From Fonsecaea monophora (taxonomy: Eukaryota > Ascomycota > Eurotiomycetes > Chaetothyriales > Herpotrichiellaceae): DNA of 64,000 nt. Shown in pieces: positions 35,372-45,180 of the stretch (within the stretch, counting starts at the first letter, position 1; every line of letters starts with the position of its first letter). Location of the stretch: assembly GCF_001642475.1 (NCBI RefSeq), contig NW_019173941.1:416179-480178 (forward strand). Direction: 5' to 3'. The notes beneath the pieces were generated by a model, which was given only the letters and a program-made list of their open reading frames with translations, made no database searches and was not told the origin of the DNA. The position numbers and the translations under genes are program-made.

Positions 35372-36332
35372 TCACTTGTGTCCTGACCTATCAGCCTCGA
35401 GCGCTGCATGTACATCAGCCATCCCTTCCTCTTTCCTGCTAGTATACGCATGGGCACCTGGGCCGGGATCGTTAAGAAGGAAGACTTCCCTCCAACGATC
35501 TGGATGCGTTACCTCAAGTACCGTTCCGGGGGGGAACTTGTCCTTGTCGAAGCAGACCGCCATCATCCCGCGACCCATCTCGTCTGGCTCCGATAGCTTA
35601 TCCTTCTGCGGATCAACGAACCTGAGAGCCTCAGCGTGATCGTATATCATCGGCGACATGGTTGGTCCAGGGGCAATAGCGACCACGCGGATGTTTTCCA
35701 TTTCTTGAAGCCTTGCCATGCACCTGGCAAAATTACTGATTCCTTGCTTCGCCGCTCCGTATAGCGGAGTCAGCATGCTTGGTTTCTGGGCTCCAGTGCT
35801 CGACACAAGGACGATATACCCCGGCTGTGCTGCTTGGACCCACTTGCGGATCGCAATCCGCGACATTTTCAAGGGATGTTCAAGGTTGATGCGTAGCATT
35901 GAGTAATGGGTGTCGTCTCGGTCGTTCCAAAAGTTATTGAACGACGGCTCGTAGACTCCTGCGCCCGGACAGAGAATATCGGGGACACCGCCGAAAATCT
36001 CAGCATAGTACTGGAAGGCCATTTCAAGCTCGTTCCACTGGGACACATCGATCTTGCGGAATGCGACACTGGGGCCGCGCGACTCTCTCTTCCACGAAGT
36101 TGTTGCATCCTTCTGGATTGTGTCGAGCCATGCGATTGCCTCACGATGAAGGGATAGATCGCAAATCAAGACGTTGCACCCGGCGGCGTACAGCTGGCGG
36201 ACTAATGACAGGCAAATCCCTACAGTGACTTCTCAGCTGGATGGCCTCAACTCTCTCAAGCCAGACATTTACTTTACCTGAGCCGCCACCGGTGACAATT
36301 GCCCCCTTCCCCTTAAGGTCTATTGCAGCCAT
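35372..36332 (-). CDS. Short-chain dehydrogenase/reductase (15-PGDH-like)
   Basis: Soluble NAD(P)-dependent SDR of about 300 residues. Exon 1 is 36332-36278, exon 2 36219-35372. Joining gives the cofactor motif IVTGGGSGICLSLVRQLYAA; the TGxxxGI pattern is kept with Cys where Gly is usual. The usual NNAG motif is replaced by CPGAGVYEP, as in several fungal 15-hydroxyprostaglandin-dehydrogenase-like enzymes. Catalytic Ser is in VLVSSTGAQ and the Tyr/Lys pair in PLYGAAKQGISNF. Beyond the active site, VAIAPGPTMSPM follows. It stands tail to tail with the Baeyer-Villiger gene; together they could interconvert alcohol, ketone and ester, but this is inference from position. The stop codon TGA overlaps a possible splice donor, so a slightly different C-terminus cannot be excluded. 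Confidence 0.89.
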
Positions 36333-36826
36333 ACTTGCGTCTGCTCTCTGGTTTGTTTGACAGGAGAGGGGGAGAACTCCTAGTTTGTTGGGGGGGGGGG
36401 GGGGCGGGAAGGGACCACGGGAGTAACGCGACGGCTAAGAACTTGCTTCACTGCCGGATTACCGGGCATCGCGGATCGGCTAATTAGGTGGATTTCGGAG
36501 TCTGAGACAATTGGGCCAAATTATGTGGCAGTCAGCCCGCCTTAAAACTCTTTGTATTTAGGAGACTATCAAAACCGCCGCTCTCATGTGCTCTGGTGGC
36601 CGAGAAGACGTGCGGGCCCCTTTCCATCCCTCTCAAGGCGTAACAAATCCTTCAACTGTTGAATGGGGATAAGCACTGAGGGTGGATGCTGAAAGCATGG
36701 AGATTCCAAAGCTCACGGACCAATCTACTGCAGACTCTGGATGATCCACGTTCAATGTAGAAGCAACGTCTCGCAATGTCTTACAGCGGCAAGGCTGGAC
36801 ATCCGATACGCTCCAATACCCTTGGT
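36333..36826. other. Intergenic with SDR promoter
   Basis: About 490 bases. Contains a run of 15 G (36390-36404) close to the SDR start and the palindromic word CCGGATTACCGG at 36454-36465. No gene. Confidence 0.45.
36390..36404 (+). repeat. Poly-G tract (15 G)
   Basis: Uninterrupted run of 15 guanines followed by CGGG, about 60 bases upstream of the SDR start codon at 36332. On the other strand it is a C-tract in the SDR promoter. Such tracts can form quadruplexes and vary in length. Confidence 0.8.
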
Positions 36827-37269
36827 TCAATGGCAAGCCGCCGTTACAGCTTTGTCGTTTGCCGTCTTGTGAGTACCAAAATGCCCTCCCCCCGTGGCGA
36901 GCTGATCACCTCTTCCGTCCGTGACGTCCGACTCGACTTGGAACTTTCTCCCCTCCTCGCGCCGAATCCAGGAACGAATTACCACCACGCTAGGAGTTGG
37001 TACTGGTCTTAGAAACCGTATTCGAAGCTCGGCGGCCAACTGCGGTTCGGATCTACTGTGCTGCTCATAATTTCGTCCATATATGAAAGCGTGCCTTTCT
37101 TTCGTCTATCTTGCGCCAGAAAGTGTCCAATAGTGTCGCAGGTCTTGAGCGTCCGAGAGAAGAGGGCATGCCTTGTTGACGTTGTCTTAGGACATCTCAG
37201 TGGAAGCTTGAGCACCTCGAAGTCTTTGTCGGCCAATAATCCACGACACCAAGGCAGGCATTGGAAGAA

Positions 37270-37309
<40 letters not shown>

Positions 37310-37416
37310 GTTCTCCGTATAAAGGCAGCAAAAGCTGAACTGTCCTCAAGTTTCGGTGAGCTATTCATGCCTCTGTTGCCATCCACCACGGCACCGACCC
37401 TTGCTGTGCTTCCCAT
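36827..37416 (-). pseudogene. Broken hotdog-fold thioesterase (PaaI/THEM4-like) with poly-aspartate tract
   Basis: An ATG-started frame (37416-37009) reads a family-like N-terminal part: FFQCLPWCRGLLADKDFEVL, then HALFSRTLKTCDTIGHFLAQ, and MDEIMSS. A second frame (37039-36827) continues with the C-terminal part of the same fold: LRPVPTPSVVVIRSWIRREE and VESDVTDGRGDQLATGGGHF. Between FLAQ and MDEIMSS, intact relatives carry about 25-30 further residues including the catalytic GxxHGG loop; that loop is absent here, and the two parts are in different frames with no plausible intron (the gap between them is too short). I therefore read it as a pseudogene with an internal deletion plus frameshift. 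An 11-residue Asp run in the first part comes from the (TCG)11 repeat. The family assignment is good, the pseudogene call moderately sure. Confidence 0.66.
37271..37303 (+). repeat. Trinucleotide microsatellite (TCG)11
   Basis: Eleven perfect TCG units; on the minus strand they read GAC and encode an 11-residue aspartate run in the broken thioesterase frame. Confidence 0.9.
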
Positions 37417-38426
37417 GGTGCGATGTTGTTGAGCAGCAAACGTTGAACTGTGACCAACGGTCTGACTGTGAGGGATACGTTGGGACAGTTATTTCCGGCC
37501 ATCTGAAGCAAGCTTTAAAGGCAAGCCTGTAAAGTCATGTTCAACGGAGATCGTGATCTGCTTCGTCAAAGCGCGGGCTACATGGCCAAATGCTCCCCCT
37601 GCCTAGTTCCACAGTCAATCCTGATAATGTCCTCCGATTCCGACAAGTGAGTCAATCGTCCAAACAATGATCTCGGATTGACAAATGACGTTTGGAGACT
37701 CTGAAAGATCCGATCTTCCACAGGAAAACCAAACGGGCTCCCAAACAGCCGAACCTTAGCCTCGTATCTTGTAACCTGAGAAACAGAACGGTTAGTTTGG
37801 TTCTGAGGGCATTGTGAATGATGCCGCGAAACCTGAGTATGCCGAAACCTGAGTATGCCTACCCGTGCAGAAAGGACTATTGGGCCGACTCCCCAACTTT
37901 GAGATCGTTCTAGACGAGGGGAAAAGGCAAAGCCCGCAGGCAAAGGCAATAGCATGCCAGCATTCTTACCAGCAGGGCCCAAAATTTCGCCGAGGTGATT
38001 TCTAACGGCAGGAGGCTGGTATGTACTCGCCGAAGCTAAGCCATAGCATAGGACATGATCCCAGCCACTGTCACTGTCCACGTCCTACACCACTGTTAAC
38101 TCGTTGGAAAGCCACGGATCCTCTCTCGGTATTGTCAAACGTGGCAGGAGAGACCCCCCGAGTTGTAAAACGGAAGAACTGAAGCTCGTCACATCTGCTG
38201 CGAGGTGAGCGGGTGGTATTGACCAATCAATGCCCCGAACGCCGAGTGCCTAGCGCAGAAACAAAGTCATCTGCTACACCCTAACACGACTTCTAGACAT
38301 CAGACTTACTCCAGGACTCCTGTCTTTGTCTCTAAATTCTCTCTGTACAGCTCAGATTCCTCGAGGCTACCATTACGGCACAGCGTGGAGCGACGGCTAT
38401 CTCTTGGCTCAGATCCTTCCTCTAGG
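37417..38426. other. Intergenic, promoter of the Zn2Cys6 regulator
   Basis: About 1 kb. A minus-strand frame (38081-37578) lacks an ATG start and has no clear family. The sequence holds a 16-base perfect tandem duplication at 37828-37859. No other gene seen. Confidence 0.4.
37828..37859 (+). repeat. 16-base perfect tandem duplication
   Basis: The word GAAACCTGAGTATGCC occurs twice head to tail at 37828-37843 and 37844-37859. Confidence 0.85.
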
Positions 38427-40568
38427 ATGCGAGTCGGCAATTCTACTTTCTTAGCAGAAAGACGATATAAAAGAGCCACTCAGGTGTGCGTTCGATGCCA
38501 CGACAGGAAGGTTTGTCGCTCCTCAATCTATTATGCTCTGTCGATGACATTAAACCCTGTCCCAGGTAAAGTGCGATGTGCAATTCAGTGACAAGGGCGA
38601 TTTTCAATGTAGCTATTGCCGCGCATCTGGCTCCCCCTGCGTGTAAGTGCACAGTCTTCGATCGTCAGTCGACGTAATTAACTGCGCAGACTGAGAACCG
38701 CGAGACGTCGTGGCGTACCGATGGGTTCACGGCGGTCGGAGCACGCTCGGCAGAGTGCGCCACTCCATACAGCCTCTTCGATACCTGTTAGTGTCAGCTC
38801 AGAGAGCCCGGTTGCTTTCTCAGCCTCAAACACATCGCCGTCTGGAAATAATAGCCAAAACCGAAGTGCACTTTCTGAGACTCGAGATGAGCTCATGCTG
38901 GCCTACACTGCAAGGAAGGGAGACGGCGAAGCATCCAGGTTCCGCATTCAAAGTATGACGGATGAAACGAAGTCCATTGATCGAGAGACCTATCCACATG
39001 GCGAGACAAGTTATTTGGGAAAGTCTGGTTTCTTATCCATCTTTACTCATGTCCAGAATCAGAACCCCGAAGGGGATAATCCTTCGGACTCTGCAAAGCC
39101 CGAGCCAACCGCGCCTTCACCATCGAGGCATCTGTTATTCAGCTTTATGGACACCTACTTGGAATTCTGCTACACGTGGTGCCCAATCTTAGAAAGAGAA
39201 GATATTTTCAAGGATCCTGGATTGGAAAGCTCCTCGCTTCTTAAACAGGCATTGGCACTGCTGGGCAGTCAGATTAATCCACCCCTCCTGAAGCACGAAA
39301 CACCGGCCAAGTACTATGAGAATGCCAAGTCTCTTTTCTATGGCAATTATGAGCGCGATCCTCTTTCTCGCATAACAGCCGTTATGTTGATGTACTGGTG
39401 GAGTGCCGGACCCCCAAACATCGTCAGCATGGACTCCCAGTTCTGGTGGACTGGGATCGCGGTGAAGCTCGCCCAAGAAATCGGATTGCACCGAGATCCT
39501 TCTAAAGACCAGGTGTTGAGGCCTGGAGAAACAGCAGGACTTCGACGCCGCATTTGGTGGACGTTATTTGTATGCGTACCTCTCTCCCTTCTTGGAACTT
39601 GGTTAACTCACCGGTGTGGACAGGCTCGTGAACGTCTTACATCAATCTGTCAGGGTCGACCCTATTCTATCAATCCCAGTGATTGCAACGTCCGTCCACT
39701 GACGCTGGAAGATTTTCCGGCCGGAAAATCACGGCAAGGGGAAATATTTATTCACTGGGTCCGACTTTGTGAGATTGTTGGCCGGGTGGCTCGACATCTC
39801 AATTCCCGAACCGACTGGCAACCGGTCCCAGGAGACATCAGTAAAGACCTTGTAGCCTGGGTAACTTCGTTGCCCCAGAGCATGGTGCCTCCGTTCCAAC
39901 CGAACGCTGGCGCTTTTGACCGCGAGGTGAATCAGCTCTTCTTGCCTTATCTTTCGGTCATCACTCTTCTCTACATGAAACGGTTGACCCAACCGTTACC
40001 CAAGGCATACACAGCTGGAATCCTCGCCGCTTCATGTGTTGCACGTATATTTGAGGATTTCCTGGCCCGTGGGACCCTCAGGTTTCTGCAAGGCGTGGCG
40101 GGTTGGTCGATTGCGATTGCCATCTTGGCTCTCCTCCATGCTCGTCGTGTTGAGTGTCTCAAAGAGCACGCAGAACAACACCTGGAAATCTTATTCACAG
40201 CGTTGAAGGAGATGGCAAATCACTGGCACTCGTCAAAGATGTTTGTCGCCGGATTCGAAAGTTTGACGGGCAGCGATTCCTTCATGTCAACCGCCAAAGG
40301 CCGCCCAGACACTCATCCACCTCCAACGCGAGCAGAACCTGACGACTGTCAACTAGACTATCTAGTGGAATGGGACGGCGTGAGCTACCTCGACTATTTT
40401 CCAGGCGCTTCTGCCCATACAAGCGCCATGTTCAACATCTTGTTAAAGTATGACCCTCCTAATCTATTCTCCGACATCCTGGTCCCGAACGACGTCAGCA
40501 TGCAATATCAGGATCTTTTCGACGGTGTCTGGTTGGAACAATCTTATGATGTGGAACAGATGCTCTAA
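38427..40568 (+). CDS. Zn2Cys6 transcription factor with fungal-specific middle-homology domain
   Basis: Likely regulator of the surrounding catabolic genes. Four exons, 38427-38510, 38566-38642, 38690-39569 and 39624-40568, encode 661 residues. The binuclear zinc cluster spans the first two exon joins: CVRCHDRKVKCD, then QCSYCRASGSPCV, so Cys spacing is C-x2-C-x6-C-x11-C-x2-C-x6-C; the long third gap reminds me of the FarA/CTF1beta-type regulators of fatty-acid catabolism, though that is a weak hint. A basic stretch RTARRRGVP follows. The fungal-specific domain runs from about residue 200 to 520 (FMDTYLEFCYTWCPILERED, AVKLAQEIGLHRDPSKD, LRRRIWWTLFARERL). The last intron is in frame and short (54 bases); removing it gives WWTLFARERLTSICQGRP, the conserved form. 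It precedes the CoA-ligase/acyl-CoA oxidase pair. Confidence 0.91.
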
Positions 40569-40685
40569 TTGTGTAGTATCTAGCGGAAGTCTAAAATGGG
40601 TGGACGCTGGTGCTTGTTAGGATGGCGCCGTCCAGAAAACCTCCTTTGTTATCAATCCAACATGCTTGAAATAGGTTGGCAAGTC

Positions 40686-42380
40686 TTATAACTTGCTTGT
40701 ATGCTTCCACACCTGGACCTCGGGGATGGAGCGATAATTTTCAGGGAAGTAGAGCGGGCCCAGCGTTTTCTTGACGACCTTGTTGGTCACGCTCTTGGGC
40801 AACTCGGTCTCGATGACCCTGAGCAGGGTTGGAAGCTTGTATCCGGCCAAGTTCTTGCGCAGATCGGCCCTCAAGTCATCAAGTTTCAGATTCTCGATGC
40901 CCTGGTCACTTCGCATTTGCACCACGGCGCCAATTCTTTGACCAAATTCATCATCAGGTACCCCGACGACGGACACTTCCTTGATGTATGGGAGAGACAA
41001 TATTTCTCGCTCGATGTCGAGGGCGGATACCTTGTACCCACCCGACTTGAGGATGTCGACAGACGCGCGCCCGAGGATGGAAAAGTAGTTGCCACACCTT
41101 TGGGCAAGATCTCCCGAGACGTAGTAGCCGTCCGAGTCGTGTGCTTTGGCCGTCGACTCAGGGTCATTCAGAAACCCTAGGAATGCGTTGTAGGACTTCA
41201 CTCGGATCTCTCCAGTCGTTCCTTCTGAGAGTTTGACATCGACACCCGGTGCTGCATACCCGACAGATCCAAGAGGTATTTCACGTTGCTCTAGAGGATC
41301 ACAGGGCATAGTCAACACCATGCCGGCCTCGGTTGAACCGTACCGTTGGACGATACGCTTACCGCCGAGCATGGACATCCAGAATTCCTCAACCGGCCTC
41401 GGTAAGGCGGAAGTGCCACAAAGACAGGCTTTCATCTGAGCGGTACTGGCCGTATACTGGTCCCGTTCTCCCCCTGGTAGCTTGGCTAGACAGGCTTGAT
41501 AGTGATGCATCATCCGCATGTAAATGGTTGGGACGCCAGAGAAATGGGTAACTTTGCGCTGCTTGAAGTAATCCCATGTCCACTGAGAATCGAAAGTGCC
41601 AGACTTAAAATGCACGCAAGCGCCTCGCAGCAGGAAAGGAAGCAGAGAGATCCAGATCCCCGTGGCATGGTGGACAGGAAGAACGTGAAGCATGGAATCA
41701 GACCTCGTAACCTTGAGTTGATCTGCCAGTGTAATCGTCCCTTGATCCAGAGAGCCAACACGGATGACAGCAGCCTTCGGAGGACCCGTCGTACCGGAAG
41801 TGAATATCACAAGCCCGGGCGCATTTGGGTCGCGAAAACGATTCTCGACCGTGAATTGAGACCAGTGGAACTCCTGCAATCCCAAGCCCTGCTGGACTGG
41901 GATACATGTGAAACTTGGGTCTGTGGTTTTGGAAGTCTCATGGGCAAGAGCCTGAGCTTGTTTGAGTGACGTGGTCGCCGCGATAACTGCTCGGGACCCG
42001 GCCTTTTGGACATAGTAGCAGGCTTCTTTCAGAGGGCAGAGATGACTGATAGGGCTGGCAACTGCTCCAAGGCTAAGAACGGCCAGGAACGCGACGACAA
42101 ATTGGTATCCGCCGGGGGCGACAATGGTGAGATACAGTGGTAGGCCATCTTGAAGCTGCTGTAGAGCTGCAGGCGGTAGAGCGGCACGAATCACTTGTCG
42201 CAAGTGGACCACGTCTGAGAGGAGCTGGATGGCGGATCGCTGAATACCCTCCGTGAGATCTTTGATCAAGGGTGTGGCAACAGCCTGGGTGGCATGATTC
42301 AGAAGCTGAATGAAGAGCAAACTGCCAGGAAGTTCCAGATTCACCGGCAGGCAAGCTTGGCCGGCGTCGTTCGAGCTCAT
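40686..42380 (-). CDS. Peroxisomal acyl-CoA/aryl-CoA synthetase (ANL superfamily)
   Basis: AMP-forming ligase that activates a carboxylic acid as its CoA thioester. Intronless, 564 residues from the ATG at 42380; the frame is open further up but no ATG precedes. P-loop motif VIFTSGTTGPPKAAV near 190, A5 motif QRYGSTEAGMV near 345, A7 YYVSGDLAQR, A8 GRASVDILKSGGYKVS, and the catalytic lysine in SVTNKVVKKT. It most resembles the ACSF3/malonyl-CoA-synthetase and 4-coumarate-ligase-like groups. The last three residues are SKL, a perfect type 1 peroxisomal signal. It is divergently arranged with the acyl-CoA oxidase, which also ends in a peroxisomal signal, so product of one is probably substrate of the other. 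The true acid is unknown. Confidence 0.94.
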   Translation of the reverse strand: MSSNDAGQACLPVNLELPGSLLFIQLLNHATQAVATPLIKDLTEGIQRSAIQLLSDVVHLRQVIRAALPPAALQQLQDGLPLYLTIVAPGGYQFVVAFLAVLSLGAVASPISHLCPLKEACYYVQKAGSRAVIAATTSLKQAQALAHETSKTTDPSFTCIPVQQGLGLQEFHWSQFTVENRFRDPNAPGLVIFTSGTTGPPKAAVIRVGSLDQGTITLADQLKVTRSDSMLHVLPVHHATGIWISLLPFLLRGACVHFKSGTFDSQWTWDYFKQRKVTHFSGVPTIYMRMMHHYQACLAKLPGGERDQYTASTAQMKACLCGTSALPRPVEEFWMSMLGGKRIVQRYGSTEAGMVLTMPCDPLEQREIPLGSVGYAAPGVDVKLSEGTTGEIRVKSYNAFLGFLNDPESTAKAHDSDGYYVSGDLAQRCGNYFSILGRASVDILKSGGYKVSALDIEREILSLPYIKEVSVVGVPDDEFGQRIGAVVQMRSDQGIENLKLDDLRADLRKNLAGYKLPTLLRVIETELPKSVTNKVVKKTLGPLYFPENYRSIPEVQVWKHTSKL

Positions 42381-42725
42381 GGTTGAGAAGCATTGCGCGG
42401 AAGCTCTTCTATCAGACCACCAACGGTGGCTAAATATACATAGTGAAGCTGGCACGGGTTGTCGCGACGGCTATTGATCGGGTGTATAACTCTTCTACCG
42501 ACACGGCACCAGGTCCCACAGGTAGGGTGAACGGGTAGAGTGATACAAGGCCCGAATGCCGCTCCGGCTGTATCTCTTTAGCCATGCCCTCTCCTTGTCA
42601 TGAGCGATACAAAGATCCCCTCTGGTGCTGCTGTTACCTTGGGCTTCTCTCACCCTTTGTAAACACGCCTCATCATCTAATCTGCTACTCCCAATACCAG
42701 CGGAAGCCCCACTGAATCTTCCAAC
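42381..42725. promoter_or_regulatory. Divergent promoter with two CCG-N3-CGG everted repeats
   Basis: 345 bases between the start codons of the CoA ligase (minus) and the acyl-CoA oxidase (plus). It holds CCGACACGG at 42498-42506 and CCGCTCCGG at 42559-42567. Everted CGG half-sites with fixed spacing are the classical form of targets for dimeric Zn2Cys6 factors, two of which are encoded nearby. The assignment to a specific factor is inference. Confidence 0.55.
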
Positions 42726-44837
42726 ATGAGAGATTTCACTGCAAGCCTTCGCCCTGCCCAACCAGATGGACCGACTATGCTCAGTCAAGAGCGAATGCGG
42801 TCTGGCATAAATTCGGAGCAGCTGGCACAACACTTGCTGGCTAAAAATGGATTCCTCGAACGACAAAAGAAAATACTCGACGTCCTCAGTAAGCACTCGA
42901 TCTTTATCAAACAAAACCAACTCAATCTCGCTCGACCGGACCGTTACTATCTAGCACTTGCGCGAGCTAAACAGATTCGCCGCTTGGTTGCCGAACACAA
43001 ATGGGATAGGCTCGACGTGGAAATGGCCGAGTACCTAGTCGATGAAATGAGCCCTTTCGCACTGAACTCGACCATGTTCCTAAAGTCCATGCAGCAGCAG
43101 TGTAACGAGCAACAGCGTGCATGTTGGCTTCCAAAGATCAATTCATTTGACGTCCTCGGCTGCTATGCGCAAACAGAGCTAGGGCATGGCAGCAATGTCA
43201 AAGGTCTAGAGTGTGAAGCAAGATGGGACCAACAGACCAAGACCTTCGTCATTCACAGTCCAACACTGACGGCCTCGAAGTGGTGGAATGGCTCTTTGGG
43301 GAGAACTGCAAACCATGCGGTAGTCGTGGCGCAATTGCTACTACCCTCAGGCGCTGGATTCAAGAGCTACGGGCCACACCAGTTCATTGTTCAGATACGC
43401 GACATGAAGACTCATCAGCCTCTGGACGGTATCGTCATTGGTGACATTGGCCCCAAGTACGGCTATGCTACTATGGACAACGGCTACATGCTTTTCCAGC
43501 ACCATCGAGTGCCTCACAGTGCTCTATTATCAAAGTATACGCAGGTCGACCCTAATACTGGCACGTATACTAAGCCACAAGTCCAACAAGTGGTCTATGG
43601 GACCATGACCGCAATCAGGGCGGACATTGTGGAGCATGCCAGACTTATCCTAGCTCGCGCCGTCACCATCGCGATCCGTTACACCTCGATACGGAGACAG
43701 TTCAAAGATCGAGATGAGTCCAACCCCTCGGCGCCAGAGCTAGTCGTCCTGGACTACCCAACGGTTCAAATGCGACTGTTCCCCCTTCTGGCGACGACCT
43801 TTGCCTTGCACTACACCGGACTAGCGATGAGGACCTTATACGAAAGCAACCAGGAGACCATCAGTCGCAATGACTTCTCAGCGTTGGCGGAGACCCACGC
43901 GTTGTCCTCCGGTCTTAAGGCTCTTTGCACCATGCTCGCAGCAGACGGCATAGAAACCAGTCGCCGCGCTCTTGGAGGACATGGTTTCGGTGGAGGCAGC
44001 GGCATGATTCCACTAAACAGTGATTATTTGTCGAAACCCACCGTTGAGGGCGACAACTATATGATCACCCAACAGACTGCAAGCTACCTGATCAAGGCCA
44101 TGGAGAGAGCCAAGAGACAGCCTTCCGCACAGTGCGATGCTACGCAGCAGATGTATCAAGAATATCTGTCTGGCCGAGCAAAAGCACCCCTCAAACTTCT
44201 AGGCGGCGACGACGACGACGCCGCAATTGTGAGGGTATTTGAACTCCGAGCTTGTGTGGTAGGACATCAAGTGTACCAGGCAAAGGTGGAAAACGGCCGC
44301 GGCTGGACAAGTCTCATGGTTGAGCTCCACGAGCTTAGCATTATTCACTCGGAAATGTTGCTGGTGCGCAATTATTTCACAGCGCTCCAAACCCGATCGG
44401 GGCCTCCTTTGTCAGATAAGACCTGGGATGTGATGCGGCTGATGTTCAAGCTCTTCTCTCTGAAAACAATCCTGACCCGGCCAACCGAGTTTTTGGCATC
44501 AGGATTGATTACCGTTGACGAAATGGCCAGGTTAAAGGATGAGGTCGCCTACATCATGGCCAAGTTACGACCACATGCGGTCAGCCTCGTTGATGCATGG
44601 AAAATTCCGGATTATCTCCTCCAAAGTGCTCTGGGCAGTTATGATGGCGACGTCTACAACCGCCTGTTCAAGCAGGCCCACGAGATGAATCCACTCAACA
44701 AGCTCACTTTCAATACAGATTGGAGAAGCGAGGAAGTGGTGCTTGGAGAGGGAGTGCAGGCATCTCAAAGGAAAATAGAGGAATTGGTCTGGGGAAATGT
44801 GTCACCTGCCAGCAGGTCCAATCTTTCGAGACTCTGA
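42726..44837 (+). CDS. Peroxisomal acyl-CoA oxidase
   Basis: FAD enzyme that makes trans-2-enoyl-CoA and hydrogen peroxide in the first step of peroxisomal beta-oxidation. Intronless, 703 residues, the usual length. Motifs: CYAQTELGHGSNVKGLE (FAD/substrate contact, about 146-162), TASKWWNGSLGRTANHAVV, and the catalytic base glutamate in KPTVEGDNYMITQQT (about 440). The C-terminus reads SRSNLSRL; SRL is a functional variant of the peroxisomal signal. A (GAC)n stretch gives DDDD at about 495. Divergent from the CoA ligase with a shared 345-base promoter, implying joint control. A cluster-specific paralog rather than the housekeeping enzyme is likely but not shown here. Confidence 0.95.
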   Translation: MRDFTASLRPAQPDGPTMLSQERMRSGINSEQLAQHLLAKNGFLERQKKILDVLSKHSIFIKQNQLNLARPDRYYLALARAKQIRRLVAEHKWDRLDVEMAEYLVDEMSPFALNSTMFLKSMQQQCNEQQRACWLPKINSFDVLGCYAQTELGHGSNVKGLECEARWDQQTKTFVIHSPTLTASKWWNGSLGRTANHAVVVAQLLLPSGAGFKSYGPHQFIVQIRDMKTHQPLDGIVIGDIGPKYGYATMDNGYMLFQHHRVPHSALLSKYTQVDPNTGTYTKPQVQQVVYGTMTAIRADIVEHARLILARAVTIAIRYTSIRRQFKDRDESNPSAPELVVLDYPTVQMRLFPLLATTFALHYTGLAMRTLYESNQETISRNDFSALAETHALSSGLKALCTMLAADGIETSRRALGGHGFGGGSGMIPLNSDYLSKPTVEGDNYMITQQTASYLIKAMERAKRQPSAQCDATQQMYQEYLSGRAKAPLKLLGGDDDDAAIVRVFELRACVVGHQVYQAKVENGRGWTSLMVELHELSIIHSEMLLVRNYFTALQTRSGPPLSDKTWDVMRLMFKLFSLKTILTRPTEFLASGLITVDEMARLKDEVAYIMAKLRPHAVSLVDAWKIPDYLLQSALGSYDGDVYNRLFKQAHEMNPLNKLTFNTDWRSEEVVLGEGVQASQRKIEELVWGNVSPASRSNLSRL

Positions 44838-45180
44838 TTGAGCACCACGGCACCTGACCACCTCTTTCTTGCACGGGCGGCGTTTACAGTCCTGTATAAC
44901 TTAGAACTCCATAGGACTCTCATTTGACAATTTCTCACAATGGAGCAGAATCTGCTGGTAATATAGCAAAGACCATCAGGCTTTAGCGTCAACCGGCTTG
45001 TTCGCTTTCCACTCTTTTTCTCCTTTGTGGTCACGAAGCACAGATAAAGGGAATGTGACAAAACTGCGAAGGTCAGATAGTATTAGATTGATCATTTCCC
45101 TTCTTTCCCCCCCCACCCCCTCCCTCCTCCTCTGGCATTCCGGACTATCAACTCATTCTGTCGACCCTCCATTGAATACC
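44838..45180. other. Intergenic
   Basis: About 340 bases following the oxidase; contains C-rich runs (45108-45125). No gene. Confidence 0.4.

Noticed and set aside
37578..38081. 167-codon minus-strand frame upstream of the Zn2Cys6 gene
   Set aside because: No ATG at its start and no conserved block; contains the 16-base tandem duplication, more typical of intergenic DNA.
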